Both the position numbers and the translations under genes were made by a program. A stretch of DNA of 64,000 bases from Longimicrobiales bacterium (GTDB taxonomy: Bacteria; Gemmatimonadota; Gemmatimonadetes; Longimicrobiales; Gaopeijiaceae). Below, piece by piece: positions 1-9,481 of the stretch. The notes beneath the pieces were generated by a model that worked only from the letters and a program-made list of their open reading frames with translations, was not told where the DNA came from and made no database searches. The stretch lies in contig JANQNV010000323.1 in the NCBI GenBank assembly GCA_028279425.1, positions 16,207-80,206 on the forward strand, written 5' to 3'. The number at the start of each line of letters is the position of its first letter. The stretch's first letter is position 1.

Positions 1-1
1 C

Positions 2-1447
2 ACTCAGGTCATGTGGGCCCCCAGCAGTGGTAACGTGAGTTCCCTTCTGTCGGCCAACGTGCAGCACAACGATCGTTTCATCGATCGCAACGACGACACC
101 TTCTCGGATCTCACCCTCGACACCCGTGCCACCTTCTTCGGCCGCACCGAGTTCTACCGCAACGGGGTGGAGCAGCTCGGGCTCACGGCGAAGGTGTACT
201 GGGAGGACCGTTTCGGGGGGCTCGACGAGTGGACGTCCGATGATCTGGGGAGCAGCACGATCTACGGTGAGTCGATCGAGACGCGTCGGGCCGAATTCAT
301 GGCCCGTGGCCGCCTCCCCCTGCCCGACGTCCGCGCTCAGTTGTCGTACACCTACCACGACCAGGACTCCTGGTACGGCGACCTCTTCTACGGCGCCCGT
401 CAGCACATCGCCTTCGGTCAGGTGGTGTGGGATCCGCCGGAGGGGCGCAGCTTCGACTTCCTGGCCGGGGCGGCGCTGCGCTGGGACGACTACGATGACG
501 AGACACCGGCCACGCCCCAGTCCGACACCCGGGTGATCCCCGGCATCTTCGGCGAGGCCACCTGGTTCCCGACGGAGCGAGTCGCCCTCCTGGCCGGGGC
601 GCGCCTCGATCGCCAGGACGATCACGGGACGATTTTCGCACCCCGGGCGACGCTCAAGTTCGACCCGTGGCGAAACGGGACGCTGCGCGGGAGCTTCGGG
701 ACCGGCTTCCGTATCGTGAATCTCTTCACGGAAGACCACGCGGCGCTGACGGGGGCCCGGCAGGTGGTGATCGCCGAGGGGCTCGACCCCGAGGAGTCCC
801 GCTCCTTCGCCGCCAACTTGAACCAGGTCTTCGAGTTCGGCGTCAACAATCTGATGCTCGACGTCGATGTGTTCTACACGGAGTTCACCAACCGCATCAT
901 CCCCGACTACGACACCGACCCGAACCAGATCATCTACGCGAATCTGGACGGCACTTCCGTGAGTCGCGGCTTCGCGGTCGCCATCAACCAGAACTTCGGC
1001 GACGTCCCCTTCCTCTACAACGTGGGATTCACGGTCCAGGACGTGTACGAGGAGAGCGATGTCCGCGAGCGTGAGGCGATCCCCTTCGCAGCGGACTACA
1101 CCGGCACCTGGGGTGCCCAGTACGCCTTCGAGAGTGTTCTCGAAGGGCTGAACGTGGCCTATACCGGGCAGCTGGTGGGGCCGATGCGCCTGCCGGAGTT
1201 CACGGAGCCCGTCCCAAGGCCGACCCGATCCGAGGCCTTCACGCAGCACGACATCCAGTTCAACCTGGCGGCGACGCCCGGGCGGGAGATCTATTTCGGC
1301 ATCGAGAATCTGAACGACTTCCGTCAGCCGTCGCCCCTCATCGATCCGGCCAACCCCTTTGGAGACAACTTCGATACCGCCTACGCCTACGGCCCGGTGG
1401 TCGGACGTCGGTTCTTCGCCGGCGTGCGGCTCACGCGCGGGCGGTAA
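2..1447 (+). CDS. TonB-dependent receptor, C-terminal beta-barrel part (5' truncated by window edge)
   Basis: The reading frame is open to the left edge, so the visible part (about 480 residues) is the C-terminal portion of a larger outer-membrane protein. It consists of alternating amphipathic strands and turns with aromatic girdle residues. It has the usual TonB-dependent receptor barrel features, such as a 'FGTGFR' strand near residue 235 and late strands in the style 'NLNDFRQPSPL' and 'GVRLTRGR'. No plug domain or TonB box is visible because the N-terminus lies outside the window. The ATG at 11 is internal to the frame and is probably not the real start. TonB-dependent receptors import metal chelates or organic substrates; the substrate cannot be read here. 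A copper module follows downstream, which makes a metal-related role conceivable but unproven. Confidence 0.8.
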   Translation, partial: TQVMWAPSSGNVSSLLSANVQHNDRFIDRNDDTFSDLTLDTRATFFGRTEFYRNGVEQLGLTAKVYWEDRFGGLDEWTSDDLGSSTIYGESIETRRAEFMARGRLPLPDVRAQLSYTYHDQDSWYGDLFYGARQHIAFGQVVWDPPEGRSFDFLAGAALRWDDYDDETPATPQSDTRVIPGIFGEATWFPTERVALLAGARLDRQDDHGTIFAPRATLKFDPWRNGTLRGSFGTGFRIVNLFTEDHAALTGARQVVIAEGLDPEESRSFAANLNQVFEFGVNNLMLDVDVFYTEFTNRIIPDYDTDPNQIIYANLDGTSVSRGFAVAINQNFGDVPFLYNVGFTVQDVYEESDVREREAIPFAADYTGTWGAQYAFESVLEGLNVAYTGQLVGPMRLPEFTEPVPRPTRSEAFTQHDIQFNLAATPGREIYFGIENLNDFRQPSPLIDPANPFGDNFDTAYAYGPVVGRRFFAGVRLTRGR

Positions 1448-1463
1448 GGCGCGGGGTACGGGC

Positions 1464-2066
1464 GTGGACCGAATTTCGCGCCGTATTGCCCTGCGACGGC
1501 TCGTGGTGTGCCTTGCGACGATCGGCGCTGCGTGCGCAGGCAGCGGCGCGCGTGAGGGAGGAGCCACAGGGGGCACCCTGGCCGCGTCGGGTTCCGGGTC
1601 CGCCGTCTTCGACTACGATTGGAGCGTTCAGCGCATCGGAGGAGGCGAGGTGGAGTTGGAGGCGCTGCGCGGCCGACCTCTCGTGGTCAACTTCTGGGCT
1701 TCCTGGTGTCCTCCGTGTATTCGCGAGCTCGGCTCCTTCGAGGCGCTCGCGGAGTCGGTGCGGGAGCAGGGAATCGACGCCACCTTCCTCTTCGTGTCGC
1801 CCGAGTCGCTGGACGTCGCGTCGGCCTTCGTCGTGGACAACGGCTGGGACCTGCCGTTCGCCGTGGAGCTCCGTCGGGCCCCGCCGACGCTGGGCGACCT
1901 CGTGCTGCCCACCACCTTCATCGTCGGCCCCGACGGCGCGGTCGTCGTTCGACACCGCGGCGCCACCGACTGGAACCAACCCGATGTCGTCGAGCTCCTG
2001 GCGTCGCTGGATGGGCGTGGGCGAGCCGAGCCCGGCGTCCCCTCGCCCCGTGAGGCGTCCAGATGA
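1464..2066 (+). CDS. TlpA-like thioredoxin-fold lipoprotein
   Basis: A 200-residue protein with an N-terminal hydrophobic stretch ending in a lipobox-like 'ATIGAAC', then a thioredoxin fold. The redox motif WCPPC lies in 'NFWASWCPPC' near residue 80, and a cis-Pro loop occurs around 'LVLPTTFIV'. These features are typical of the AhpC/TSA-TlpA-ResA family of periplasmic thiol reductases, which keep cysteines reduced for cytochrome c maturation or metallation. The GTG at 1464 was chosen because it immediately precedes the basic signal-peptide start (VDRISRRIALRR). The frame is open further upstream but that would overlap the receptor gene. The stop overlaps the next gene's ATG (ATGA), so it is probably co-translated with the DsbD-like gene. 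Confidence 0.85.
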   Translation: MDRISRRIALRRLVVCLATIGAACAGSGAREGGATGGTLAASGSGSAVFDYDWSVQRIGGGEVELEALRGRPLVVNFWASWCPPCIRELGSFEALAESVREQGIDATFLFVSPESLDVASAFVVDNGWDLPFAVELRRAPPTLGDLVLPTTFIVGPDGAVVVRHRGATDWNQPDVVELLASLDGRGRAEPGVPSPREASR

Positions 2067-2563
2067 CCGGGGTCGGTCGGCCGATTCGAGGCGGTCGGGC
2101 CATTCGGGGCGGGCGGGCGTTGCCCGCTGCGCGCGCGGGGGCTCGGGGTGTGCTTGTGGCGGTTCTCGCGCTCTTCGCCGTGGTCCCTGCCGCGTCGGCG
2201 CAGTGGCTTCCTGCTCGATCCGACGACCCCGTCCGAGTCGAGGCCCGTGCGAGTGCGGAGGGCGTCCGGATCCGCCTGTCCATCGACGAGGGGTGGTACG
2301 TCTACGGTACCGAGGCGGAGGGCCTCGGCCTCCCGCTGCACGTACTACCGGGTCTCGAAGACCGGCGCCTGAGCCTGTCGCTCGAGCAGCCTCCCGAGAT
2401 CGTCACGCTCGAGGGACGCCGAGTGCCGATCCATCGGGAGCGGGTCGAGGGGCTCATCGAGATCCCTCCGGGCGGCGTCGATGGCGAGCTGCGTGTGCGC
2501 TGGGCGGCGTGTCGTGGAGATCTCTGCATACCTCGCGTGAGTCGGGTCGCGGTAGGAGCGTAG
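2063..2563 (+). CDS. DsbD N-terminal (DsbC/PF11412-like) domain protein
   Basis: A 166-residue secreted protein with a cleavable signal peptide ending near 'VPAASAQ'. The remainder matches the alpha domain of the thiol:disulfide interchange protein DsbD, the 'disulphide bond corrector' family. The closing motif 'WAACRGDLCIP' corresponds to the family's 'C-x(n)-C-x-P' redox pair. It lacks the DsbD membrane and gamma domains, so it is a stand-alone periplasmic electron acceptor. Its start codon overlaps the stop of the TlpA-like gene by 4 nt. This suggests a two-protein thiol relay that may supply reductant for the copper enzymes encoded downstream; that link is inference. Confidence 0.72.
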   Translation: MTGVGRPIRGGRAIRGGRALPAARAGARGVLVAVLALFAVVPAASAQWLPARSDDPVRVEARASAEGVRIRLSIDEGWYVYGTEAEGLGLPLHVLPGLEDRRLSLSLEQPPEIVTLEGRRVPIHRERVEGLIEIPPGGVDGELRVRWAACRGDLCIPRVSRVAVGA

Positions 2564-2659
2564 CTCGTCGGGCCGGCAGCGCGCACGATACCTTTTTCCT
2601 CGCATTCCGACGTGGGTGATCGCAGTATGAGCGCATCGTCCCTCGCTCTGGAGCGACTC

Positions 2660-3904
2660 ATGCGTCGGCTACCTGTCCTGCCTCTCCTTCTCCTTCTCTT
2701 GGCCTGCGTCGAGGCCGGGCCCGCTCCCGGGACGGGATCCGAAGCGGCGACGCTGGAGAATGGTCGCCTCGAAGAGGTGGTTCGGTTGGGAGGCCTCGAC
2801 GGACCGGTCGAGACGACCTTCGGCAACGTACAGTCGATTCGGCCGATCCCGGGCGGAGGCTTCCACGTCGTCGACGGGCAGGTGCCGATCATTCGGCGCT
2901 ACTCGGCGGATGGGACGTACCAGGGGGATCTGGGCCGAGGCGGTGAGGGGCCGGGCGAGTACCAGTACGTCATGGGGCTCGCCACTCTGAACGATGGTCG
3001 GACCGTGGTCATGGACGGGTCGACCATGCGGGCAACCGTCTTCGCGCCTCCGGGAGAGGTGTCCCACACCTTTCCGCTCCAACCCCGCGGAATGGGCTAT
3101 CGGAACCGAGCGGACCCGGAAACCGGCGACATCTTCGCCATGCTCTCACCAGAGCAGGGCTTCGTCGAGGGCTCCGACGTATCCGTCGGGGACTGGGCGA
3201 GGATCAGTCTCGACGGGACCGTGGAGCGGCTCCGTGCGATTCCACCCCAGAACCGCGTCGGTCCTCGCTACGTACTGTCCGGTGCCGAAATGGCCTATCC
3301 CTTCTCGATCATGACGCATTCGGTCATGGGGCCCGAGGGCGACTACTGGGAGATGCGCAACGACGCAGATTCCATACTCCACGTGCATCCCGATGGCACG
3401 GAGTCCTGGATTCGTCTCGAGGGAGAGCGCGTCGAGCTCACGCCGGACGAACTCGAGCAGTGGCAGAACCGGGGTCAGAGCATGTACGAGCGAATCGCCG
3501 ATCAGCCGCGTCCCGCCGGGTACCCGTCTCCTGATCGCTCCGACTACCTCGACGTACCGACCTTGAAGCCCTACGTCCGGAACATGTTCTCCGACGTCGA
3601 GGGGCGGCTCTGGGTGCTGCGCTACACCGCGCCGATCTATGTGCCGTACTCCGAAGAAGAAGCCGCCGAGCGCGCGGCCAACGGTTGGGCGCCCCACAAC
3701 TGGCGCGACGAGCTCTTGTGGGAGGTGTTCGACACCGACGATCGCTTGATTGGAAGGGTGGTGCTCCCGCCGAAGTCGGGGCTCTACGACGCGATGGGCG
3801 ACGACCTCTACGTGCTGTCGCTAGGGGACTACCGGGAGGCCTACGTGAGCCGATACCGCGTCGACTTCGGCGAGGGTGAGAGGCTTCTTGCGTCGGGTTC
3901 CTGA
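2660..3904 (+). CDS. six-bladed beta-propeller lipoprotein
   Basis: A 414-residue lipoprotein. The signal sequence ends in the lipobox 'LLLLLLAC', followed by a propeller with repeated strand-turn units such as 'RRYSADGTYQGDLGRGGEGPGEY'-like turns. The 'G.GPGEY' signature is shared by all the propeller proteins in this window, as is a late 'DDLYVLSLGDYREAYVSRYRV' element. The ATG at 2660 was preferred over the upstream ATG at 2627 because a GGAG sits about 6 nt before it and it opens directly into the signal peptide. Function is unknown. Related Gemmatimonadota proteins are annotated only as '6-bladed beta-propeller' and are presumed to sit in the outer membrane or periplasm. Confidence 0.8.
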   Translation: MRRLPVLPLLLLLLACVEAGPAPGTGSEAATLENGRLEEVVRLGGLDGPVETTFGNVQSIRPIPGGGFHVVDGQVPIIRRYSADGTYQGDLGRGGEGPGEYQYVMGLATLNDGRTVVMDGSTMRATVFAPPGEVSHTFPLQPRGMGYRNRADPETGDIFAMLSPEQGFVEGSDVSVGDWARISLDGTVERLRAIPPQNRVGPRYVLSGAEMAYPFSIMTHSVMGPEGDYWEMRNDADSILHVHPDGTESWIRLEGERVELTPDELEQWQNRGQSMYERIADQPRPAGYPSPDRSDYLDVPTLKPYVRNMFSDVEGRLWVLRYTAPIYVPYSEEEAAERAANGWAPHNWRDELLWEVFDTDDRLIGRVVLPPKSGLYDAMGDDLYVLSLGDYREAYVSRYRVDFGEGERLLASGS

Positions 3905-3982
3905 AACCACCGGGCCCCACCGGCCGCTCCGACCGATCGCCAAGCCGGGAACCGACGCCCTCCGCGGCGGTAGGCATCCGAT

Positions 3983-4396
3983 ATGACGGGCTATCGTCCT
4001 CTCCGTTCCGCAGTCAGCACCCTCGTCGTGGTCGCTCTGGCCATGGCCGAGTTTTCGATCCTGTGTGCGACGCACCACTCCGCCCTCGACGGCGTGGCGG
4101 GGCCCCATCATGCCGCCCACGCGGAGTCCTCCGTTCATGCAGGGGACATGGGGGGGCATGCGCCGCCGGCTACGATGGCGTCGGAGGGTAACACTGACGG
4201 GGAGCACCACCCCGATGGCCCGCCGGGCGCCCCCGACTGCATGGACATGACGGCGTGCGTCGCACCTGCGCTGGGGGTCGCACCTCCGCTTCAGCTGCGG
4301 GCGCTGGCGACCGCTGCCCGGCTCACCCCGACTCGGGTCGAATCGACCGGGTCGATCCTCTTCCGCGAGTGGAAGCGACCTCCGAAATCGCTCTAG
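3983..4396 (+). CDS. small His/Met-rich secreted protein preceding copA
   Basis: A 137-residue protein with an N-terminal hydrophobic segment (residues about 8-28). A His-rich, Met-containing central region follows, with clusters such as 'THHSALDG', 'PHHAAHAESSVHAG', 'DGEHHPDG' and 'CMDMTAC'. The composition suggests periplasmic binding of copper or another soft metal. Its position directly before copA-copB supports a copper-delivery or buffering role. No named family is recognised. The gene-proximal order small Met/His protein, CopA, CopB resembles copper-resistance operons in which small secreted chaperones accompany the oxidase. Confidence 0.6.
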   Translation: MTGYRPLRSAVSTLVVVALAMAEFSILCATHHSALDGVAGPHHAAHAESSVHAGDMGGHAPPATMASEGNTDGEHHPDGPPGAPDCMDMTACVAPALGVAPPLQLRALATAARLTPTRVESTGSILFREWKRPPKSL

Positions 4397-4473
4397 GAAT
4401 CGTCGTCCGTCCGCCATCGGCGGCGGTCGACCGGACCTCGTGATCGGCGGTTTCATCTCAGCACACTCGTGTC

Positions 4474-6339
4474 ATGCACAACTCGGATCATCGCGCTCGC
4501 TCGCGGCCCTCGGGCGTGAGCCGCCGCGACTTTCTGCACTTCTCGCTCGGCGCCGCTTCCCTCGTCGGCGCGTCCACGGTGCTTCCCGACTGGCTCGCAG
4601 GTCAGCGAGTTCCGGCTGTCGGTCCAGGGGTGATCGACGGCCGCACTGGACCCGGCGACATCTACGTTCGTGAAGCGAACATCGAAGTCGACGGACGCCG
4701 ACGCCGCGCTGTGACGATGAACGGCACCGTCCCCGGGCCCCTGCTCAGACTGAAGGAGGGAACGGAAGCCGTCGTTCGCGTTCACAACGAGCTTCGCGAG
4801 GAGACCTCACTCCATTGGCACGGTCTGATCGTGCCCAATGCCATGGACGGTGTGCCTGGGCTCAACTTCCCGGGGATCCGGGCGGGCGAGTCGTTCGAGT
4901 ATCGCTTCCCGGTGCGCCAGTTCGGCACATACTGGTACCACAGCCACAGCGGCTTCCAGGAGCAGCTCGGTCACTTCGCCCCGATGATCATCGATCCGGC
5001 GGGTGCCGAGCCCGACCCCGTCGATCGTGAGCACGTGGTGATCCTCTTCGACTGGACCTTCGAGAACCCCTCTCGGATCTACGATCGCCTGAAGAAGCAC
5101 CCCGACTACTACAACAACCAGCGGCGCACGATTTCGGATTTCGTATCCGACGTGCGCGAGCAGGGACTGGGTGCGACCCTCTCGGACCGGCTGGACTGGG
5201 GAGAGATGCGGATGATGGCGTCCGACGTCGCCGACGTCACGGGGGCCACCTACACCTATCTCATGAACGGCCTGGGGCCTGCGTCGAATTGGACCGGGCT
5301 GTTCGAGGTGGGTGAGCGGGTGAAGCTGCGCCTCATCAACGGATCTGCCGCCACGTTCTTCGATCTCCGGATCCCCGGGCTACCCATGACGGTGGTGCAG
5401 TACGACGGCCAGCTCGTCGCTCCGGTAGAGACGGATGAGATCCGCCTGGGGATCGGGGAGACCTACGACGTCATCGTCGAGCCGAAACAGGCCCGGGCCT
5501 ACACGATCTTCGCCGAGGCGATGGACCGCAGCGGCTTCGCCCGTGGCACTCTGGCGCCTCGACCGGGGATGTCGGCCGACATCCCGGCCCGTCGCGTACG
5601 GCCCCTTCTGACCATGGCCGACATGGGGCACGGTGCGCATGCGACGATGCACGGCGCTCACCAGGAGAGCGGTGGCGAAGAGCATGCGGGCCACGACATG
5701 GGTAGCGGATCCGTCGAAGGCACCGGGGCGGTCGACCCCTCCGGGCGTCCCCCCGGTACACTTCCCGCGCCCGAGACCCACACCGGCGACGAGCGACACG
5801 GTCCCGGCAACGCAGGCGTCGCGACAGAGGCGAGGAGCCGACTTGCCGAGGCGGGGCTGGGGCTCGGCGACGACGGGTGGCGGGTACTTCGCTACACGGA
5901 GCTCGAAGCACGCGAGCATCGCCACGACTTCCGAGCCCCGGACCGCGAGATCGTCATGCATCTCACGGGCAACATGGAGCGCTACATGTGGTCGATGGAC
6001 GGCGTCCACATGCGCGACGCCGACCCGATCGAACTCACGCTCGGTGAGCGAGTCCGGCTCACGATGATCAACGACACCATGATGAACCATCCCATGCACC
6101 TGCACGGCATGTGGATGGAGATCGAGAACGGGAAGACGCACATGATTCCCCGGTCGCACACCGTCACAGTGAAGCCGGCGGAGAAGCTGAGTGTGCTGTT
6201 CACGGCCGACGCGGAGGGGCCGTGGGCGTTCCACTGTCACGTGATGTATCACATGAAGGCCGGGATGTTCAGGATCGTGAATGTCACCCGGTCTTCCACA
6301 GCGGAGGTCCCGGATACGCCTGACCGGGGCGTCGAGTGA
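4474..6339 (+). CDS. copA: CopA-family multicopper oxidase (Tat-exported)
   Basis: A 621-residue copper oxidase that acts in the periplasm, where the family oxidises Cu(I) and confers copper resistance. The N-terminus carries a twin-arginine signal ('VSRRDFLHFS'). The four copper-binding blocks are present: HWHG near residue 115, HSH near 157, 'HPMHLHG' near 540 and 'HCHVMYHMKAGM' near 587. The last includes the type-1 copper Met ligand. A long His/Met/Gly-rich linker around residues 380-425 ('MGHGAHATMHGAH') is typical of CopA. Length matches the family. The start lies 77 nt after the His/Met-rich gene, and the stop overlaps the copB start (GTGA). Confidence 0.93.
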   Translation: MHNSDHRARSRPSGVSRRDFLHFSLGAASLVGASTVLPDWLAGQRVPAVGPGVIDGRTGPGDIYVREANIEVDGRRRRAVTMNGTVPGPLLRLKEGTEAVVRVHNELREETSLHWHGLIVPNAMDGVPGLNFPGIRAGESFEYRFPVRQFGTYWYHSHSGFQEQLGHFAPMIIDPAGAEPDPVDREHVVILFDWTFENPSRIYDRLKKHPDYYNNQRRTISDFVSDVREQGLGATLSDRLDWGEMRMMASDVADVTGATYTYLMNGLGPASNWTGLFEVGERVKLRLINGSAATFFDLRIPGLPMTVVQYDGQLVAPVETDEIRLGIGETYDVIVEPKQARAYTIFAEAMDRSGFARGTLAPRPGMSADIPARRVRPLLTMADMGHGAHATMHGAHQESGGEEHAGHDMGSGSVEGTGAVDPSGRPPGTLPAPETHTGDERHGPGNAGVATEARSRLAEAGLGLGDDGWRVLRYTELEAREHRHDFRAPDREIVMHLTGNMERYMWSMDGVHMRDADPIELTLGERVRLTMINDTMMNHPMHLHGMWMEIENGKTHMIPRSHTVTVKPAEKLSVLFTADAEGPWAFHCHVMYHMKAGMFRIVNVTRSSTAEVPDTPDRGVE

Positions 6340-7097
6340 GTCGTCGGGCGCGTTACGCCCGACGGGCCGTGGCCTTCCTCGGGGTCGTCCTCGCCCTCGG
6401 GCCATCGGAGGGGCTCGCCCAGCGGGTCGGCGCCGACATGCCGATCATGCGGCCCGAGGTTTTCACGTTCGTCGGCTTCGACGAACTGGAGTACTTCGTG
6501 ACCGGTGATGAGCGGGCGATCGAGTACGACGGCGACCTCTGGATCGGTGGCGATCTTCATCGGGCGTGGTTCCGGTTCCGCGGTGACCAGCTGGCCGACG
6601 CGGGTGTGGGCGACCTCGAGCTGCAGGCCCTCTATTCCCGCGCGGTCGCCTCCTTCTGGAATCTGCAGGGGGGACTGCGGGTCGATGGACGTTACGGGGA
6701 GGGCTCGACCGAGGCCCGGGCGCAGCTGGCGGTCGGGCTGACCGGCCTGGCACCCTACTGGTTCGAGTTGGAGGCATTCGGCTTCGTCTCGCAACGTGGA
6801 GATCTATCGGCCCGCCTGGAGGCATCCCACGAGTTCCTCCTCACCCAGCGATGGATCGTCGAGTCGGAGTTCGAGACGTTGCTGAGTGCGCAGGCCGCTC
6901 CGGAGTGGGGTGAGCGCTCGGGCATCACCGATGTCGAACTCGGGGCTCGCATGCGCTACGAGTTCAAGCGCGAGTTCGCGCCCTACCTGGGCTACTCGTG
7001 GACCCGTCGATTCGGGGGGAGCGTGGAGGCGGTACGGCCGGCGGATGAGCCTGCGAGTCGCGGGGCCGTCGTCCTTGGACTGCACTGGTGGTGGTAG
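6336..7097 (+). CDS. copB: CopB copper-resistance outer-membrane protein
   Basis: A 253-residue protein with a signal peptide ending at 'GLAQR'. The CopB family pattern is clear throughout: 'ELQALYSRAVASFWNLQ' in the middle, then 'GLAPYWFELEAFGF', 'ARLEASHEFLLTQR', and the closing 'YEFKREFAPYLGYSW'. CopB is a small outer-membrane barrel found with CopA in copper-resistance operons. It may sequester or export copper. The GTG start overlaps the copA stop by 4 nt, so expression is coupled. The N-terminal Met-rich region seen in some CopB proteins is short here. Confidence 0.9.
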   Translation: MSRRARYARRAVAFLGVVLALGPSEGLAQRVGADMPIMRPEVFTFVGFDELEYFVTGDERAIEYDGDLWIGGDLHRAWFRFRGDQLADAGVGDLELQALYSRAVASFWNLQGGLRVDGRYGEGSTEARAQLAVGLTGLAPYWFELEAFGFVSQRGDLSARLEASHEFLLTQRWIVESEFETLLSAQAAPEWGERSGITDVELGARMRYEFKREFAPYLGYSWTRRFGGSVEAVRPADEPASRGAVVLGLHWWW

Positions 7098-7156
7098 TGG
7101 CGCCCACTGCCTTCAGCTCTCTCCACGGCGGGCCCCGACCGTGACGTCCGACCCCT

Positions 7157-9348
7157 TTAGAAGCTGATCCACACTCCCCCGTTGAATGCTCGGCCCTCGA
7201 GTGGGGCCCACACGTCGGTGATCCATCGGCCATCGGCCGTCCGCGACGATCGCAGCAGCGGGTCGAACCCCGTCTGGCGGGTGTCGAGGACGTTTTCGGC
7301 GTTGAGGAAGACCCGGAAGCGGCCGAGCCGCCTGTCGATCAGGAAGCCGACGATGAAGTGGTTCTCCGACACGTCCCGGAAGGGGTCGTCGTCGAGTTCC
7401 TGTCGGCCGGTGTAGTACGTCTCGAGTCCGATTCTGCCCCAGCCCTCCCTCTCGTAGGCGCCCACGATCCCCACCGAATGGCGTGGTGTCAGGGGGACCT
7501 CGCGTCGACCGCCACCCTCGGATCCGGCTCGGTCGAACGCAGGAAGGCGTGGGAGCCGATCAAACGCCAGGGGCCGGTGCGCAGGGCTGCGAACACCTCG
7601 GTGCCCCAGGTTTCGACTGACCCCTGCGGAGCGTTCCGGATCGTGAGGGTACCGTCCGGTTCTCGGACCGTCTGCAACGGATCGTCGATGACCGAGCCGA
7701 AGGCGCTCGCGTTGAACTCGACGGGCCCGAAGGCGCGGCCGACGTCGACCATCGCACTCCGGGCGCGCTCTTCGAGCCAGGCGTCGGGCTCGTTCAATCG
7801 CCCGATGCCCACTGCTTCGACTTCTTCCGTGAAGGGTGTCGGCGCGAAGAAGCCGGTGCCCGCCGAGAGGCGTGTGGTCCACTCCGACACGCGGGCCAGC
7901 GCCGAAACCCGCGGGCTCAAGACGCCGCCGAAACGGCTGTGATCGTCGTATCTCAGACTCGCCGCGACGGTCAGCCATTCGACGAGGTCGACCTCGTCCT
8001 GGGCGAAGATCGCGGGCACCGTGTACTCGAAGTCGAATGCCCCGTACTGGTCGTGCGCATAGGCGTCGTGCTGCAGAGCCACGCCGCGCACCCAGAGGTG
8101 GCGCCCGTCCTGTCCGGAAAGCGCCACCTCGGCGAAGCCCGTGCGATGTTCGTCCTCCTCGCGTCGGTCGCCGAAGCGGTGTTCGTGCCTCTGAACCGCC
8201 CCGGAGGCCCGGGCCGTCAGGACGCGAGCCGCCGAGAAGACTTTCCGCATGCTCAGTCCGGTGTCGATTCGCCTCGTTTCGAGCGCCTCCGCATGGGGTG
8301 AACCATCGGGGGCCACCTGTCCGGGCAGCGTCCCGCCCGTGCGGTTTTCCCCCATCCCGCCGACGGTGAAGACTGCCGAACTCCCCTCTCCATCGTCCCA
8401 GAACAGTCGGGGTCGAGCCGAGATGCGTTCGAAGCTCGGAACGTCGGCCCAGGCGTCGTCGTTCACGTCGGTGTAGTCCTGGCGGTGCGCGCTCGCGAGC
8501 AGCGTGTAGCCCCACCGGTCGCCGAGTGCGTCGGCGAGCCAGCCGACCGCGTCGGTCCCATCGAGGGTGGACTGGTTGACGAGCAGTTCTCGGGCCTCGT
8601 CAGGCCGGCGCGAAATGAGATTGACCACGCCGCCCAGTGCCGTCGGCCCGTACAGCGCAGAGGCGGCACCCTTGATGACCTCGACGCGGGCGAGGTCCAT
8701 CGGTGGCACCTGCAGAGGTCCCAGGGCCCCGGCCTGTCCTCCATACAGGGGCATGCCATCGGTGAGGATCTGCGTGTAGCGCCCGCGGAGGCCCTGGATG
8801 CGCACGCTGGCGCCGCCCAGCGAGGGAGCGGTGGGTTGCACCCGGAGCCCCGCGGTTTCATTGAGCAGCATGCCGATGTCGCCCGGGGTCATGAGCAGCT
8901 TCTCTTCGATCTCCTCGCGGGAGACCGCTTCGATGCGAATCGGCTCCTCTTCGATGCGCCGCTCGGTGCGACCGGAGGTGACGACGATGCCCTCGGTTTC
9001 GAGCGCCTCCTGCACGAGCTCGATCGTGACGGTGGTATCGGTTGCGGCCTCGAGCACGAAGACGGTTCGGGTCGGGGCGAATCCAATGCGTTCCGTGCCG
9101 ATCGACCAGGTCCCCGCCGGCAACCTGAAGCGCGCGAGGCCGTCCGTATCGGTGATGCCGCTCGTAACCCGTGTCCCCGAGGGTTGGTCGACGGTGACCA
9201 CGACGCCGTCCACGGGCCCGGACGTACTCGCCGCGCGAATCGTGACCGCGGCCGTGGGGCCCGGCTCCTGACCTTGGAGCGCTCCGGAAGCCAGTGTGAC
9301 GAGCACGAGTTGGAGCAGGCAGAGGTGACGCGAGACGCGAGAGTTCAT
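7157..9348 (-). pseudogene. TonB-dependent receptor with carboxypeptidase-like N-domain, one frameshift
   Basis: Coding begins at the ATG at 9348 with a signal peptide (ends near 'GALQGQ'). A carboxypeptidase-regulatory-like domain follows, then a plug with 'VRIQGLRGRYTQILTDGMPL' and 'PMDLARVEVIKGAASALYGP', then the barrel. This frame stops at 7489 after 'VAVDARSP'. The last 110 or so residues ('REVPLTPRHSVG' to the terminal 'GGVWISF' with the outer-membrane C-terminal Phe) continue in another frame down to 7157. The full span is one base short of a multiple of three. The switch coincides with a five-base G run on the plus strand (near 7489-7494), so a single-base loss there explains it. It may be a sequencing error, a real lesion or a slippage site. 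Restored length is about 730 residues. Confidence 0.82.
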
Positions 9349-9481
9349 GGAGGGGGGCTCCGGCCCGTTTCGGATTGATCGCATTGCCGTACCTTCACGC
9401 TCGTACTTGTGGCGAGCACACGCCACCTCGAGGCCCGGGCGCCGGTTCCCGCGTCCTCCAGCCAGGTCACGCACGACATCA

